64,000 nt of DNA. Source: Pseudothioclava arenosa (GTDB lineage Bacteria; Pseudomonadota; Alphaproteobacteria; Rhodobacterales; Rhodobacteraceae). How positions within the stretch are numbered: the stretch's first letter is position 1; every line of letters starts with the position of its first letter. Below are positions 19,201 through 26,544 of the stretch, piece after piece. Below the pieces are notes generated by a model. That model was not told where the DNA came from. It was given only the letters and a program-made list of their open reading frames with translations, and ran no database searches. The position numbers and the translations under genes were made by a program. The DNA is taken from positions 111,582-175,581 of the forward strand of contig NZ_NTJD01000007.1 in assembly GCF_002358085.1 (NCBI RefSeq), given 5' to 3'.

Positions 19201-19451
19201 GGCGCTACATGACCCGGATCGGCCTCAAGGAAGGTCGCGGCCTGTCGCTCTATTCGTTCCGGCATGGCGCTACTGATGCCCTTCGCAGGGCTGGATATCT
19301 CGACAAGGAATTCGGCTTCATTCTCGGACATGCTGAACCCTCAATGACGGGGCGCTATGGCATCATGCCTCAAGGGATACTTGAACAGCGTGTAGAGCTG
19401 ATTAACGCTATCGCCTACCCCGGCCTAAATCTCGACCACCTCGCCGCGTAA
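16248..19451 (+). CDS. Chimeric ORF: phytase-like esterase N-part fused in frame to an N-terminally truncated tyrosine integrase
   Basis: Residues 1 to about 540 are an exported protein of the esterase-like-activity-of-phytase type. The signal peptide ends AMA/E, and then come beta-propeller-like repeats with ESSAEIIAASPDG, GVEPEGMEIARFG and LDLEGIVADGEGGFWLASEG. Near nucleotide 17870, after AEGEIKA, host homology stops and integrase sequence begins (DHYTASIERDDVERL). The integrase has its core: catalytic Arg in SSARPGEIG (about 18916-18942), Arg-His in SLYSFRHGA (the usual first His is Tyr), and His...Tyr in LGHAEPSMTGRYG. Its N-terminal 60-80 residues, including the DUF6538-like head typical of this class, are missing. 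The esterase also lacks its C-terminal part. The frame is continuous, so it could be translated, but the signal peptide would send an integrase to the membrane. Both genes are probably inactive. Confidence 0.85.
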   Translation: MLLTRLCLTSALALCAQGAMAEMSFNRIASFATVDNMAEADDHGRESSAEIIAASPDGMTLVYTDSPLGVIARIDITDPRAPKPLGTVAMGGEPTAVSVAGPNALVAVNTSESYTAPSGKLVTVDLASGEIRGECDLGGQPDSTAVAPDGSFLAIAIENERDEDAGDGRVGQMPEGWLVKLPLSKGTPDCAALQKIAMTGLAEIAPEDPEPEFVDVNTSGEIAVTMQENNHIVVIGADGSIAAHFPAGSVDLTGIDTTDERGALIFSQEQPGRLREPDGLGWIDDNHFITANEGDMDGGSRGFTVFRKDGTVVYESGPELEYEIVRIGHYPDKRSDAKGVEPEGMEIARFGETTFAFILSERGSIAAVYDVTDPSAPKLRQLLPSGIAPEGVMAIPSRNLLVTANEADLIEDGGARAHVMIYEYQDAPPAYPQLTSAGTETLIGWGALSGLTALDGKLYAVNDSFYGYQPTIFEIDPTQVPARITRAIRVTRAGWPAQKLDLEGIVADGEGGFWLASEGRTDRLVPHALYHVNAEGEIKADQENAVWDHYTASIERDDVERLHRPTEETLEAAKADLIETVQTSEIDLTDPLALLDVTLDYQVLKETSKISAAARSVKLADMRKHLTKGETALIASEVNEYLRANKLIAEPGSPGWLSLARAMMRAEIEALQRTLERDKGDYTGQPHDPLVKPATGARRELAKPGETIMEVFEIFAAENKNGVAQDRINQSRRDVGIFVQMVGASFPISRITKVEVREWKQLLKKYPVKATETKVFAGMNIHQIVKANEKEGKPVIADRTVNRYLSSLSALLSWSEENGYIDRNPVEKMMLKKESSTPTLPYTSDQLNKLFSSPWFAGCQSADEWRNVAKPGNVLIRDHRFWVPLIMLFSSARPGEIGQLAVTDVRELHGHWIMHITTEGDETEEGKSVKTEGSMRVVPVHPELIRFGFLSYHEQRVKEGGSQLFPGAKRNERGQMMADVSREFGRYMTRIGLKEGRGLSLYSFRHGATDALRRAGYLDKEFGFILGHAEPSMTGRYGIMPQGILEQRVELINAIAYPGLNLDHLAA

Positions 19452-19479
19452 TACTGATGAACCCCCTTAGTTTAGGGGA

Positions 19480-19508
19480 TTCACACTCGCCATTTGATAT
19501 GTTATAAT
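19480..19508 (+). promoter_or_regulatory. Sigma70-like promoter in front of the portal operon
   Basis: TTCACA (19480-19485), a 17-base spacer and a perfect TATAAT (19503-19508) precede the portal gene by 35 bases. A CCCCT/AGGGG hairpin just upstream (about 19463-19478) could end integrase transcription. This AT-rich promoter stands out in a GC-rich genome and suggests the head operon can be read on its own. Confidence 0.65.
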
Positions 19509-19543
19509 ATCCACATTGCGAGTGTATTTGTTTCGAGTGACCT

Positions 19544-20734
19544 TTGTTTCAGAAAGTCCTTTCCCTTTTCACGAGGAAGGCGGTGGGAGTCTCGGACCCC
19601 ACCGCCCTTCCGATCTTCGGCATTGTGCCGACCCTGACCGGCAAGAGCGTCACCGCTGAAAGCGCGCTGCGCGTTCCCGCTGTCGCCTGTGCCGTTGCCC
19701 TGATCGCTGAGACTGTCGGCAGCCTGCCGGTAAAGCTCTTCGAGCGCGAAGGCCGCGCCGCCGTCACCGAGCATCCGGCCTACAAGCTGATGCATGGCGA
19801 AGCGAACCCGTGGACCTCGGCGGAAGCCCTGCGGGTGCAGCTCACGACCGATGCGCTCTTGCGCGGGCATGGCTTCGCGCTCGTGGTGCGCAACGGGGCA
19901 GGGGAGCCGGTAGAGCTGCACCGCCTTGAACCGCATCAAGTGCAGATCGAGACCGACGACTTCGGCGAACCCACCTACCTTGTGCAGCTTGCGGACGGAC
20001 GCCACCGTTACCCGTTCTCGGACGTGCTGCACGTCAGCGCCTTCGGGGGCGCATCCCCGATCACTCTGGGCCGCGAGGCAATCGGCCTCGCTCTGGCTTT
20101 CGAAGAGCATATCGCCAAGCTCTTCGCCAACGGCGGCAAGCCGGGTGGCATCCTCAAGACCGAAAAGACGCTCGGCGACGAAGCCAAGGGCAAGCTGGCT
20201 GCGAGCTGGACCGCTGCGCACGGCTCGGGCCGCACGGGTGGCACCGCCATTCTTGACGAAGGCATGGCTTACGAGAGCGTCACCATGACGCTCGCCGATA
20301 GCCAGTTCTCCGAAAACCGCCTTGAGCAAATCCGCGAGATTGCCCGCGTCTTCCGGGTGCCGCCGACCATGCTTTTCGAGCTGACGCGCGGCACATGGTC
20401 AAACACCGAGGAAATGGCCCGCCAGTTCCTGCAAGTGACGCTCAAGCCGTGGCTGGCGTCCTGGGCGTGGGCCTATGCCCGGTGCCTGCTGACGCCCGAG
20501 GAACGGCGCGAGCTGTATGTGGAGTTCGTCACCGACGATCTGACCACCACCGACACCGCCGCCCGCGCCACCGCTTACGGCCAATATCGCAGCATGGGTG
20601 CCATGACCGCGAACGAGGTGCGGGCCGGTCTGAACCTGCCGCCCCACGATGACGGCAACACGCTTGAGAACCCCTATACCTCGACCGGCGCAGCCCCTGT
20701 GCCTAATTCCCAGAAAGCCCCTTTGAATGACTGA
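19544..20734 (+). CDS. HK97-family phage portal protein
   Basis: Forms the ring at the capsid vertex through which DNA enters and leaves. The 396-residue protein shows the HK97-type portal order: SALRVPAVACAVALIAETVGSLP near the N-terminus, a central QTEDDFGEP-like strand region, GGKPGGILKTEK, and QFSENRLEQIREIARVFRVPPTMLF with the clip/stem region after it. The start is a TTG at 19544; no good ATG lies near, so the exact start is uncertain. It overlaps the next gene by eight bases. In most related phages the large terminase is directly upstream; here it is the integrase. Confidence 0.9.
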   Translation: MFQKVLSLFTRKAVGVSDPTALPIFGIVPTLTGKSVTAESALRVPAVACAVALIAETVGSLPVKLFEREGRAAVTEHPAYKLMHGEANPWTSAEALRVQLTTDALLRGHGFALVVRNGAGEPVELHRLEPHQVQIETDDFGEPTYLVQLADGRHRYPFSDVLHVSAFGGASPITLGREAIGLALAFEEHIAKLFANGGKPGGILKTEKTLGDEAKGKLAASWTAAHGSGRTGGTAILDEGMAYESVTMTLADSQFSENRLEQIREIARVFRVPPTMLFELTRGTWSNTEEMARQFLQVTLKPWLASWAWAYARCLLTPEERRELYVEFVTDDLTTTDTAARATAYGQYRSMGAMTANEVRAGLNLPPHDDGNTLENPYTSTGAAPVPNSQKAPLND

Positions 20735-21074
20735 CCAGATTACCCTTCGCGCGTTCTTCGGTGACGGCGAACGCAGCTTCACCCTGACCGACCCAATGCT
20801 GGCCGAGCTGGAACGCATCACCGGCCTTGGCGTCGGTGCGGTCTACTTCCAGCTTGTGAACCTCGCCTATCCGGCGAACGTGCTGCAAGAGATCATCCGG
20901 CTCGGTCTGATCGGCGGCGGCACTGACCCCGAGGAAGCCAAGCGGCTCTGTGCGACCTATGCCGCGAACCGCCCGCTTGCCGAGACCTTCCCGCTCGCGT
21001 TCGAGATCATGGAAGCGCGGTGGAATGGTGTTGCCAAGCCTGACGCCGCCCCGGCGCTCAAGGTGGTCGCATGA
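20727..21074 (+). CDS. Gene-transfer-agent-family protein, tail assembly chaperone-like
   Basis: A 115-residue protein. The pattern GERSFTLTDPMLAELERITGLGVGAVY, EIIRLGLIGGGTDPEEAKRL and NRPLAETFPLAFEIMEARWNG resembles the small GTA-gp10/TAC-type tail assembly chaperones. Such proteins bind the tape measure during tail building, yet no tape measure is present in this island. It is inserted between portal and capsid genes, overlapping both neighbours by a few bases (8 with the portal, ATGA with the protease), so it is co-translated with the head genes. Confidence 0.75.
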   Translation: MTDQITLRAFFGDGERSFTLTDPMLAELERITGLGVGAVYFQLVNLAYPANVLQEIIRLGLIGGGTDPEEAKRLCATYAANRPLAETFPLAFEIMEARWNGVAKPDAAPALKVVA

Positions 21075-22567
21075 CCGACCGGCTTGAGATCAAGGCCGAC
21101 CTGTCCGTCACCGACGCGGGCGAGATCACCGGCATCGCGTGGCCGTTCGGTTCTGCTGACCGCGTGGGCGACGTGATCGTCAAAGGTGCCTTCACCGGCC
21201 CCGCGACGCTGCCCATGCTCTTCGCGCACGATCAGGCGCAGGTCATTGGCGTCTGGGAACAGATCGCCGAGACCGACACCGGCCTGACGGTGAAAGGCCG
21301 TCTTCTGATCGAAGACGTGGAGCGCGCCCGTGAAGTGCGCGCGATGGTCAAGGCGGGTGCCGTCTCTGGCCTCTCTATCGGCTTCGTCACCAAGGACGCC
21401 AAGCGCGAGGGCAAGGGCCGCCGCATCACCGCTCTTGAACTTCACGAAATCAGCATTGTTGCCGTCCCGGCGCATCCGGGCGCGCAGATCGCCTCTTTGA
21501 AAACCGCCATTCTGAACAAGGAAATTTCTCAAATGGAAAATGAAGAAACCAAGGCCCAGGTGCCGCAGATCGACACCAAAGCCTTTGACGAGATCAAGGC
21601 CCGCCTCGACAAGCTCGAAGCCAAGGGCAACCGCCCCGGTGTGACCGGCATTCAAAGCCCGCTCATGACCGAAGACGAGGTGAAGGGCTTTACCGACTAC
21701 CTGCGCACCGGCGACCGCAAGAACCTCGCCTACAGTGCGCCCTCGACCGGCAACATTCTCGCGCCCGAGGCCGTCTCGGCTTCGATCATCGAGAAGATCG
21801 CCGAACAATCGCCGATGCGTGGCCTCGCCTCGGTTATCAGCATGGGCGGCCCGCTTCTGCAACTGCCCCGCTTGGTGGATGAAGTTCAGCCCGCCCACGT
21901 CACCGAGACCGCAGCGCGCCCCGAGTCCGAACCGAGCTTCGAACAGATCGACCTCAAGCCGCATGAAATGGCCGTTGTCGTCCCAGTGACGCGCATCCTG
22001 CTGGAAGACGCCCAGGTTGATCTGAACGCCTACCTCGCCAATCACATCGCCCGCCGCTTCGGCCAGATGGAAGCGCAATGGCTTGTCACCGGCAACGGCA
22101 CCACCGCCGCCGAAGGCGTGATGACCTCGGCGGAAGTTCCCGAGCTGGAAGTCGCCGGTCTGGACGGCGACGCGCTTGTTGACCTCTTCTATGCGCTGAA
22201 ATCGGCCTATTCGAAGAACGGCGCGTGGATGATGAACCGCAAGACGATGGCGACGGTTCGCAAGCTCAAGGACACGGACGGCACCTATCTGTGGCAGTCG
22301 GGCCTGACGAGCGGCCAGCCTGCAACCCTTCTGGGCCGCCCGGTCTATGAGGCCGTTGATATGGCCGACCCGACCGCAGGCAACACGCCCATCGTCTTCG
22401 GTGACTTCGCGTCGGGCTACACCATTGCCGACCGCACCGGCTTTGAGATCCTGCGCGACGACTACACCGGCGCGGCAAACGGTATCGTCAAGCTGCACGC
22501 CCGCCGCCGCGTGGGTGGCCGCGTGGTTCTGGGCGAGGCCTTGACCAAGCTCAAGCTGGCAGCCTGA
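21071..22567 (+). CDS. HK97-family prohead protease fused to major capsid protein
   Basis: Single 498-residue ORF. Residues 1 to about 150 are a U35-type prohead protease: ITGIAWPFGSADRVGDVI, catalytic His in LFAHDQAQVIG, and Ser in AVSGLSIGF. From about residue 155 follows a delta-like linker (EETKAQVPQ...ARLDKLEAKG), then an HK97-fold capsid protein with SPMRGLASVISM, FEQIDLKPHEMAVVVPVTRILLED-type core, QWLVTGNGT and GFEILRDDYTGAANGIVKLHARRR. An internal ATG at 21533 with AAGGAAA eight bases upstream could allow separate synthesis of the capsid part. Starts within the previous stop codon (ATGA). Confidence 0.92.
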   Translation: MTDRLEIKADLSVTDAGEITGIAWPFGSADRVGDVIVKGAFTGPATLPMLFAHDQAQVIGVWEQIAETDTGLTVKGRLLIEDVERAREVRAMVKAGAVSGLSIGFVTKDAKREGKGRRITALELHEISIVAVPAHPGAQIASLKTAILNKEISQMENEETKAQVPQIDTKAFDEIKARLDKLEAKGNRPGVTGIQSPLMTEDEVKGFTDYLRTGDRKNLAYSAPSTGNILAPEAVSASIIEKIAEQSPMRGLASVISMGGPLLQLPRLVDEVQPAHVTETAARPESEPSFEQIDLKPHEMAVVVPVTRILLEDAQVDLNAYLANHIARRFGQMEAQWLVTGNGTTAAEGVMTSAEVPELEVAGLDGDALVDLFYALKSAYSKNGAWMMNRKTMATVRKLKDTDGTYLWQSGLTSGQPATLLGRPVYEAVDMADPTAGNTPIVFGDFASGYTIADRTGFEILRDDYTGAANGIVKLHARRRVGGRVVLGEALTKLKLAA

Positions 22568-22571
22568 GCCT

Positions 22572-23186
22572 ATGCACCCGCTGGCGCGCAGCTCTGAGGT
22601 GGTGGTGCGTTACGGCAGTCATGCTGTGACGCTTCGCCCGAGCCTGCGCGCGGCGATGACGCTTGAGCGCCTGCATGGTGGCTGGGAAGGTCTCATTCTC
22701 CACCTCTCCCAACTCCACACGCAAACCGTGTGGGCGATCATGCGGGCCTCGGCGGTTTCTGGTTCCGCTGCCGAGGCCCTTTTGCATTCCCTTGCGAACC
22801 GACCGCTCGATGAGATTAAGGAGGCCGTCGCTGAGCCTCTGGGCGAGCTTCTGGGGTTGTTCCTCGCGCCTATGGATGCAGAACCCACCGACACGCCGCC
22901 GCCTTCTACCGCGAAGCCTAAGCCGTGGTCAGAGGCGTATGCCGATCTGTTCCGCATCGGCACCGGCTGGCTTGGCTGGACGCCCACCGAGACCTGGGCC
23001 GCAACCCCGCTTGAGATCGCCCAAGCCTTCGAAGGCCACGTTGCGAAGCTCAATGCCATTCATGGGGCAGGCGAAGCCGAGACCCCCACCGGCCAGACCG
23101 AGGAACAGCGCGCCGCGAACATCGCTGCCGGTCTCGACCCCGACTTTGACCGCACAGGACTGCGCGCCCTGAAAGGAAAGCTCTGA
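22572..23186 (+). CDS. Phage tail assembly chaperone-like protein (two-part)
   Basis: The 204-residue protein seems to join two small domains. Residues 13-80 (VRYGSHAVTLRPSLRAAMTLERLHGG, ILHLSQLHTQTVWAI) look like a GTA-gp10-type chaperone. Residues 115-160 (WSEAYADLFRIGTGWLGWTP, LEIAQAFEGH) look like the partner chaperone that in other phages is encoded by the following gene. A Pro/Thr-rich linker separates them. The second part resembles the DWPALM-LGLGVLGL type only loosely, so the assignment is tentative. It follows the capsid gene after 4 bases and overlaps the HNH gene by one base (TGATG). Confidence 0.6.
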   Translation: MHPLARSSEVVVRYGSHAVTLRPSLRAAMTLERLHGGWEGLILHLSQLHTQTVWAIMRASAVSGSAAEALLHSLANRPLDEIKEAVAEPLGELLGLFLAPMDAEPTDTPPPSTAKPKPWSEAYADLFRIGTGWLGWTPTETWAATPLEIAQAFEGHVAKLNAIHGAGEAETPTGQTEEQRAANIAAGLDPDFDRTGLRALKGKL

Positions 23187-23527
23187 TGCCCCGCCCGCCC
23201 CACGTCTGCACCTGTGGCCGCACTGTGCCTCACGGCAAGCGCTGCCAGTGCCAGATCGAAAGCACCCGCGCCCGGAACCGTCGCCATGATGCGCGCCGCC
23301 CTAGCGCCCGCCAGCGTGGCTACACGACTGACTCGCAGAAGGCCCGCGCCGAATATCTGATGTTTCATCCTGAATGCGTGATCTGCGGTGCGCCCGCGAC
23401 CGTTGTCGATCACATCACACCGCACCGGGGGAACAAGGAGCTGTTCTGGGACTGGCGCAACTGGCAAAGCCTCTGCGCCCACCACCACAACAGCGCCAAG
23501 CAACGGCAGGAGCGGGCGCAGGCATGA
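23186..23527 (+). CDS. HNH endonuclease
   Basis: A 113-residue HNH nuclease with CVICGAPATVVDHITPHRGN, then WRNWQSLCAHHHNSAKQ; the zinc Cys pairs (C-x2-C and the later C) and the catalytic His are present. An N-terminal Cys/Arg-rich segment (CTCGRTVPHGKRCQCQ) may bind a second zinc. Small HNH nucleases next to the terminase genes take part in DNA packaging in HK97-like phages. Here the gene is separated from the terminase genes by 5 kb. Confidence 0.92.
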   Translation: MPRPPHVCTCGRTVPHGKRCQCQIESTRARNRRHDARRPSARQRGYTTDSQKARAEYLMFHPECVICGAPATVVDHITPHRGNKELFWDWRNWQSLCAHHHNSAKQRQERAQA

Positions 23528-23766
23528 GCCGCGAGCTGTGGCAGGCCGTGCTGATGCGCGCCATTGACGACGCTGTGCATGGGGTGCCTGCGTCTGGCGT
23601 ATCACCCGAGCGCCGCGAGTTCGAGACCCAAGAGGCCCGCCGCTTCCTGACAAGGCCGAGCGCAGACCTCGACCTTGTATGCACCTTCGCTGGCGTTGAA
23701 CCCGAGGCGGTCAGGGGCAGGATGCGAGAAAACGCATTTGTCGCCTCGGGTAGGCGTTTTCCTTGA
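23524..23766 (+). CDS. Small phage protein of unknown function
   Basis: An 80-residue protein whose ATG overlaps the HNH stop (ATGA). It reads ARRFL, then DLDLVCTFAGVEPEAVRGRMR, a helix pattern seen in small uncharacterised proteins near phage DNA-processing genes. No catalytic motif is seen. It is the last gene of the first head operon and faces the endonuclease gene, five bases away. Confidence 0.7.
   Translation: MSRELWQAVLMRAIDDAVHGVPASGVSPERREFETQEARRFLTRPSADLDLVCTFAGVEPEAVRGRMRENAFVASGRRFP
23742..23760 (+). terminator. Terminator inside the end of the small phage gene
   Basis: CGCCT pairs with AGGCG around CGGGT and is followed by TTTT. It lies within the last codons of the gene ending at 23766, just before the convergent endonuclease gene. 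The stem is short, so it is only moderately convincing. Confidence 0.5.
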
Positions 23767-23771
23767 GGAAA

Positions 23772-24455
23772 CTAGTTCACCCGGACATTCGCGAGAATTC
23801 GATCTTCTTCATACATGCGACGGTTGTCCGAGTTGAACTCCGCTTTCATATCGCACGACATGCCGTAGAGATCGGCGATCGTAAAGCCCATCGGCACGTA
23901 ATCGCGCAGGTCTCTTGCCCTGTCATCTTTCTTTCCGTTCACCCCTCGGTCATAAATCTCAAATCCGACGACTAGGTGATGGGCATCGCAAGACACTTTG
24001 GGATCGTCGGAAGGTGAGAAGTAGAACGAACGTTGAGTTGTCGAATGGTTCTCAGCCGCGTAGCTTTTGACCTCAACATAAATCGGCACGCCGTCGCGTT
24101 CCACAAAAAGGTCTGGGTAGGCTGTGGCTTTCCCGAGGCCCTCCTTTGTCTTGGCGGGTGCTGTATTGAAGCCATGGGCTGAGAGAAACTTCGCGACATA
24201 CGGCTCCATGTCGTTCCCAACTTCATTTGGTCGCGGGCGTCGAATTGGATTCTCTTGTATCTCCCGGCATACATCAGTCATCGCATTGATGAATCTCTCA
24301 AGAAATATTGAGTTTTCTTCGGTGTTTTTGTCGAACTTTATTACGTCTGTATTGCAGGTAGATTTAACAATAACTTCAAATGGCAAACCTTTTAAAGGCT
24401 TAAGCATTTGAGCCAAAATTTCTTCGAGAAGTTTTTCTCGCTCTGTAGTCATCAT
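23772..24455 (-). CDS. Putative type II restriction endonuclease (PD-(D/E)XK)
   Basis: A 227-residue protein with a clear nuclease core: YPDLFVERDGVPIYVEVKSY gives PD...(V)E-V-K, about residues 118-136. The N-terminal half is a mostly helical region without known motifs. Its start overlaps the methyltransferase stop (ATGA at 24455-24452; a second ATG lies at 24452), so synthesis is coupled to the modification enzyme, as expected for a restriction-modification pair. The DNA is visibly more AT-rich than its neighbours, indicating separate origin. Recognition sequence is unknown. Confidence 0.78.
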   Translation of the reverse strand: MMTTEREKLLEEILAQMLKPLKGLPFEVIVKSTCNTDVIKFDKNTEENSIFLERFINAMTDVCREIQENPIRRPRPNEVGNDMEPYVAKFLSAHGFNTAPAKTKEGLGKATAYPDLFVERDGVPIYVEVKSYAAENHSTTQRSFYFSPSDDPKVSCDAHHLVVGFEIYDRGVNGKKDDRARDLRDYVPMGFTIADLYGMSCDMKAEFNSDNRRMYEEDRILANVRVN

Positions 24456-25660
24456 GTTCTCCGGAATATGACTATGCGGTTTGTATTCGTCCCGGCTGCA
24501 TTGTTACCAACGCCCCAACAGTTTGAGGTTTTGGTAAAATCTTGCTGGTTGATCATGACCGCTTCAGGTTCTATAGCGAGTCCGCTAGAAGCTTCAAGAA
24601 CGTGTTCCTCAAGGAAAACGGTCTTGTTTCTTACCTCACCAACTTCATATGCGATATGCCCGCCCGGCTTAGTGATGCGCACTAGTTCTCGGAGTGTCTG
24701 GTGGGTGAAGTCTTGCCAGTCTTCGACTTTTTTATGGCTTGAAATGCCCACCTTTTCAACTTCGATCCCAGCGAACCAGCACCGCAACCAGTTATCTGCC
24801 TCGTATTGAACGATGTCCAAAAAGGGTGGTGAAGTTACTGTAAGCGAAACACTTGCGTCAGGAATTTCATTGGTCTCGTGCGATTTCTTGGTCAGTAGTT
24901 TATAGCTATCAGTCGACGCGCCCCCTTGAGAGAGAAGAGACTTCGACTTCTTCAAGATTATGTCTGGGACTTCTCTGCGGGTCGGCGATTGATTGCGCTT
25001 TGCGTTAATCTTGACCTGCGTTTCAATGCTCACCGCTTGGTTCGGCGGCATGGTGTAGACAGAAAAGAAACCGGGCGAATGCCCAGTGAGGCGGTTGATC
25101 GCAACCATTCGAATCCACTTGTCAGTGTTATCGAGAAGGTTGTTGTTGCTTCGCTCGATCATCCATGACCGCAACCCTTCAATCATTGCTAGGGTGTCCG
25201 GGTGATAGAAAGGGAGAAGTTCGTCATGTTCAAAGTCGTCAAACGACTTCCACGGTATCTCCGCCAAGCGTTCACGAACTTGTCCGAGTGTCGGCGTGTT
25301 TAGTCTGGGTTCCGTAAGGAGGATGCTCAGGGGGTTCGCATCATTCCCGAAGGCTACACGACCTTTGAGGTTCGCTTCAATTGGTGTGGTCCCGCGCCCC
25401 ATGAAAGGGTCATAGACGACGTCGCCTGGTTCCGTCAGAAGATCTATGAAGAACGCAGGCAGTTGCGGCTTGAAGCAGGCACGGTAGCTCACTTCATGAA
25501 GTCGGTGGCCCTGCCTTTGGCCCGCCGTCCAGAACTCGTTAATGTAGTGTGGGACACCGTTGCGCACCTCCACGATGCTCTCGCCCCCGAATTCGGAGAA
25601 CGTCGCCAGCCGTGTCTGAAGTCGCGAGTGGTTTAGGGTGTCGCGCATTTCTAACTGCAT
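24452..25660 (-). CDS. DNA methyltransferase (N4-cytosine or N6-adenine type) of a restriction-modification pair
   Basis: About 402 residues from the ATG at 25660; a GTG at 25684 or an ATG at 25648 are alternatives. The AdoMet-binding motif DPFMGRGTT is near residue 84-92, while the catalytic motif TSPPF comes about 190 residues later, so motif I precedes motif IV. In most small amino-methyltransferases with DPFxGxGT the SPPY motif comes first. The segment between (about residues 110-270) probably holds the target-recognition part. The last codons overlap the endonuclease start. The product protects host or element DNA from that endonuclease. AT-rich compared with flanking genes. Confidence 0.87.
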   Translation of the reverse strand: MQLEMRDTLNHSRLQTRLATFSEFGGESIVEVRNGVPHYINEFWTAGQRQGHRLHEVSYRACFKPQLPAFFIDLLTEPGDVVYDPFMGRGTTPIEANLKGRVAFGNDANPLSILLTEPRLNTPTLGQVRERLAEIPWKSFDDFEHDELLPFYHPDTLAMIEGLRSWMIERSNNNLLDNTDKWIRMVAINRLTGHSPGFFSVYTMPPNQAVSIETQVKINAKRNQSPTRREVPDIILKKSKSLLSQGGASTDSYKLLTKKSHETNEIPDASVSLTVTSPPFLDIVQYEADNWLRCWFAGIEVEKVGISSHKKVEDWQDFTHQTLRELVRITKPGGHIAYEVGEVRNKTVFLEEHVLEASSGLAIEPEAVMINQQDFTKTSNCWGVGNNAAGTNTNRIVIFRRT

Positions 25661-25829
25661 TCTGCTTGCCCTGCTCGGTTGCACTTGGGACGCATGTGTA
25701 GCCCATGTTCCTGAGCCGGGCTACCGTGAAACTTTGTGGCCCCAGTAGGACCGGCGGGGGGAGGTTCACGCAGGATTGTCCCTAAATAACTTTTCGAGAG
25801 CGTATCAAGGCGCTGGATGCCAGTTGAGC

Positions 25830-25864
25830 CAGGGCCGCCGATGATCGCGGCCCTGATCGTTTTT
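25830..25864 (+). terminator. Hairpin with T-tract between the methyltransferase and lipoprotein genes
   Basis: CAGGGCCGC pairs with GCGGCCCTG around CGATGATC and is followed by ATCG and TTTTT on the plus strand. No plus-strand gene directly precedes it, so it may block readthrough into the region or be a relic. On the minus strand it can still act as a stem-loop 5 bases after the lipoprotein stop codon. Confidence 0.55.
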
Positions 25865-25868
25865 GGGC

Positions 25869-26306
25869 TTAGTCGTCCGACTTCGGCGAGAACGTCGAAG
25901 GCTTCTTGGCTTCCGGCTCCCTCGCGGCGGGCGCCGGAGCGTGCTGGAACTGGATGCCGCAGTTCTTCTTGATACTGACTTTCTCGATGGCTTCGAGTTC
26001 ACCCTTCAGGCGGCCAAGCTCCGAAGCCGTTTCACCGTTGCCGTCGATGAAGAACGCGGCCGGCCAGAAGAGAACCAGCGCGACGCCGGTCGCAACGGCA
26101 TCGCTGCTCGCTTTCTCGTTCTGGACCCCAGTCAGTCGCGCTGCTTGGCTGGAAACCCGTTGAGCCTCTTCACTCAACTGGCGGCAGGAGTAAGACTCAT
26201 ACTGCATGGGAGAAATATACTGTGCCGAAATCTCATTGGCATTCTTCGCACAAGCGGAAACCGCAACGCTTGCAGCAAGCCCGAGAGCAACAAACTTAGA
26301 ACGCAT
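25869..26306 (-). CDS. Predicted lipoprotein of a family common in prophages, function unknown
   Basis: A 145-residue protein with signal peptide and lipobox (AVSAC). It then shows CRQLSEEAQRVSSQAARL, a short hydrophobic segment GVALVLFWPAAFFIDGN, and ELGRLKGELEAIEK leading to KKNCGIQF, with a Pro/Ala-rich tail. Homologues occur widely on temperate phages and other mobile elements, but I know of no proven role. Surface position and opposite orientation suggest a lysogenic-conversion or superinfection-exclusion gene; that is inference. Confidence 0.75.
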   Translation of the reverse strand: MRSKFVALGLAASVAVSACAKNANEISAQYISPMQYESYSCRQLSEEAQRVSSQAARLTGVQNEKASSDAVATGVALVLFWPAAFFIDGNGETASELGRLKGELEAIEKVSIKKNCGIQFQHAPAPAAREPEAKKPSTFSPKSDD

Positions 26307-26544
26307 GAACTATCCTTTCTGCATACGTGTGCGCTAGAAAAGGTTAACGAAGTCAGGGCATTCAACTTTTCGCGTCTCGTTCGGTGCCCGTTTCAGGCTT
26401 GTCGTGTTTGGTGCGCAACAGAGAATTGACCTCGGGGTCATATTTTTAAGGCGATGCTGGCGAAGTGAGGTATGGCTTTGTGAAAATCACGGTCGCGTGA
26501 TGCATTCGTGATTGACTTTGTTTCGACTCTTCAAATGCTTGGCG

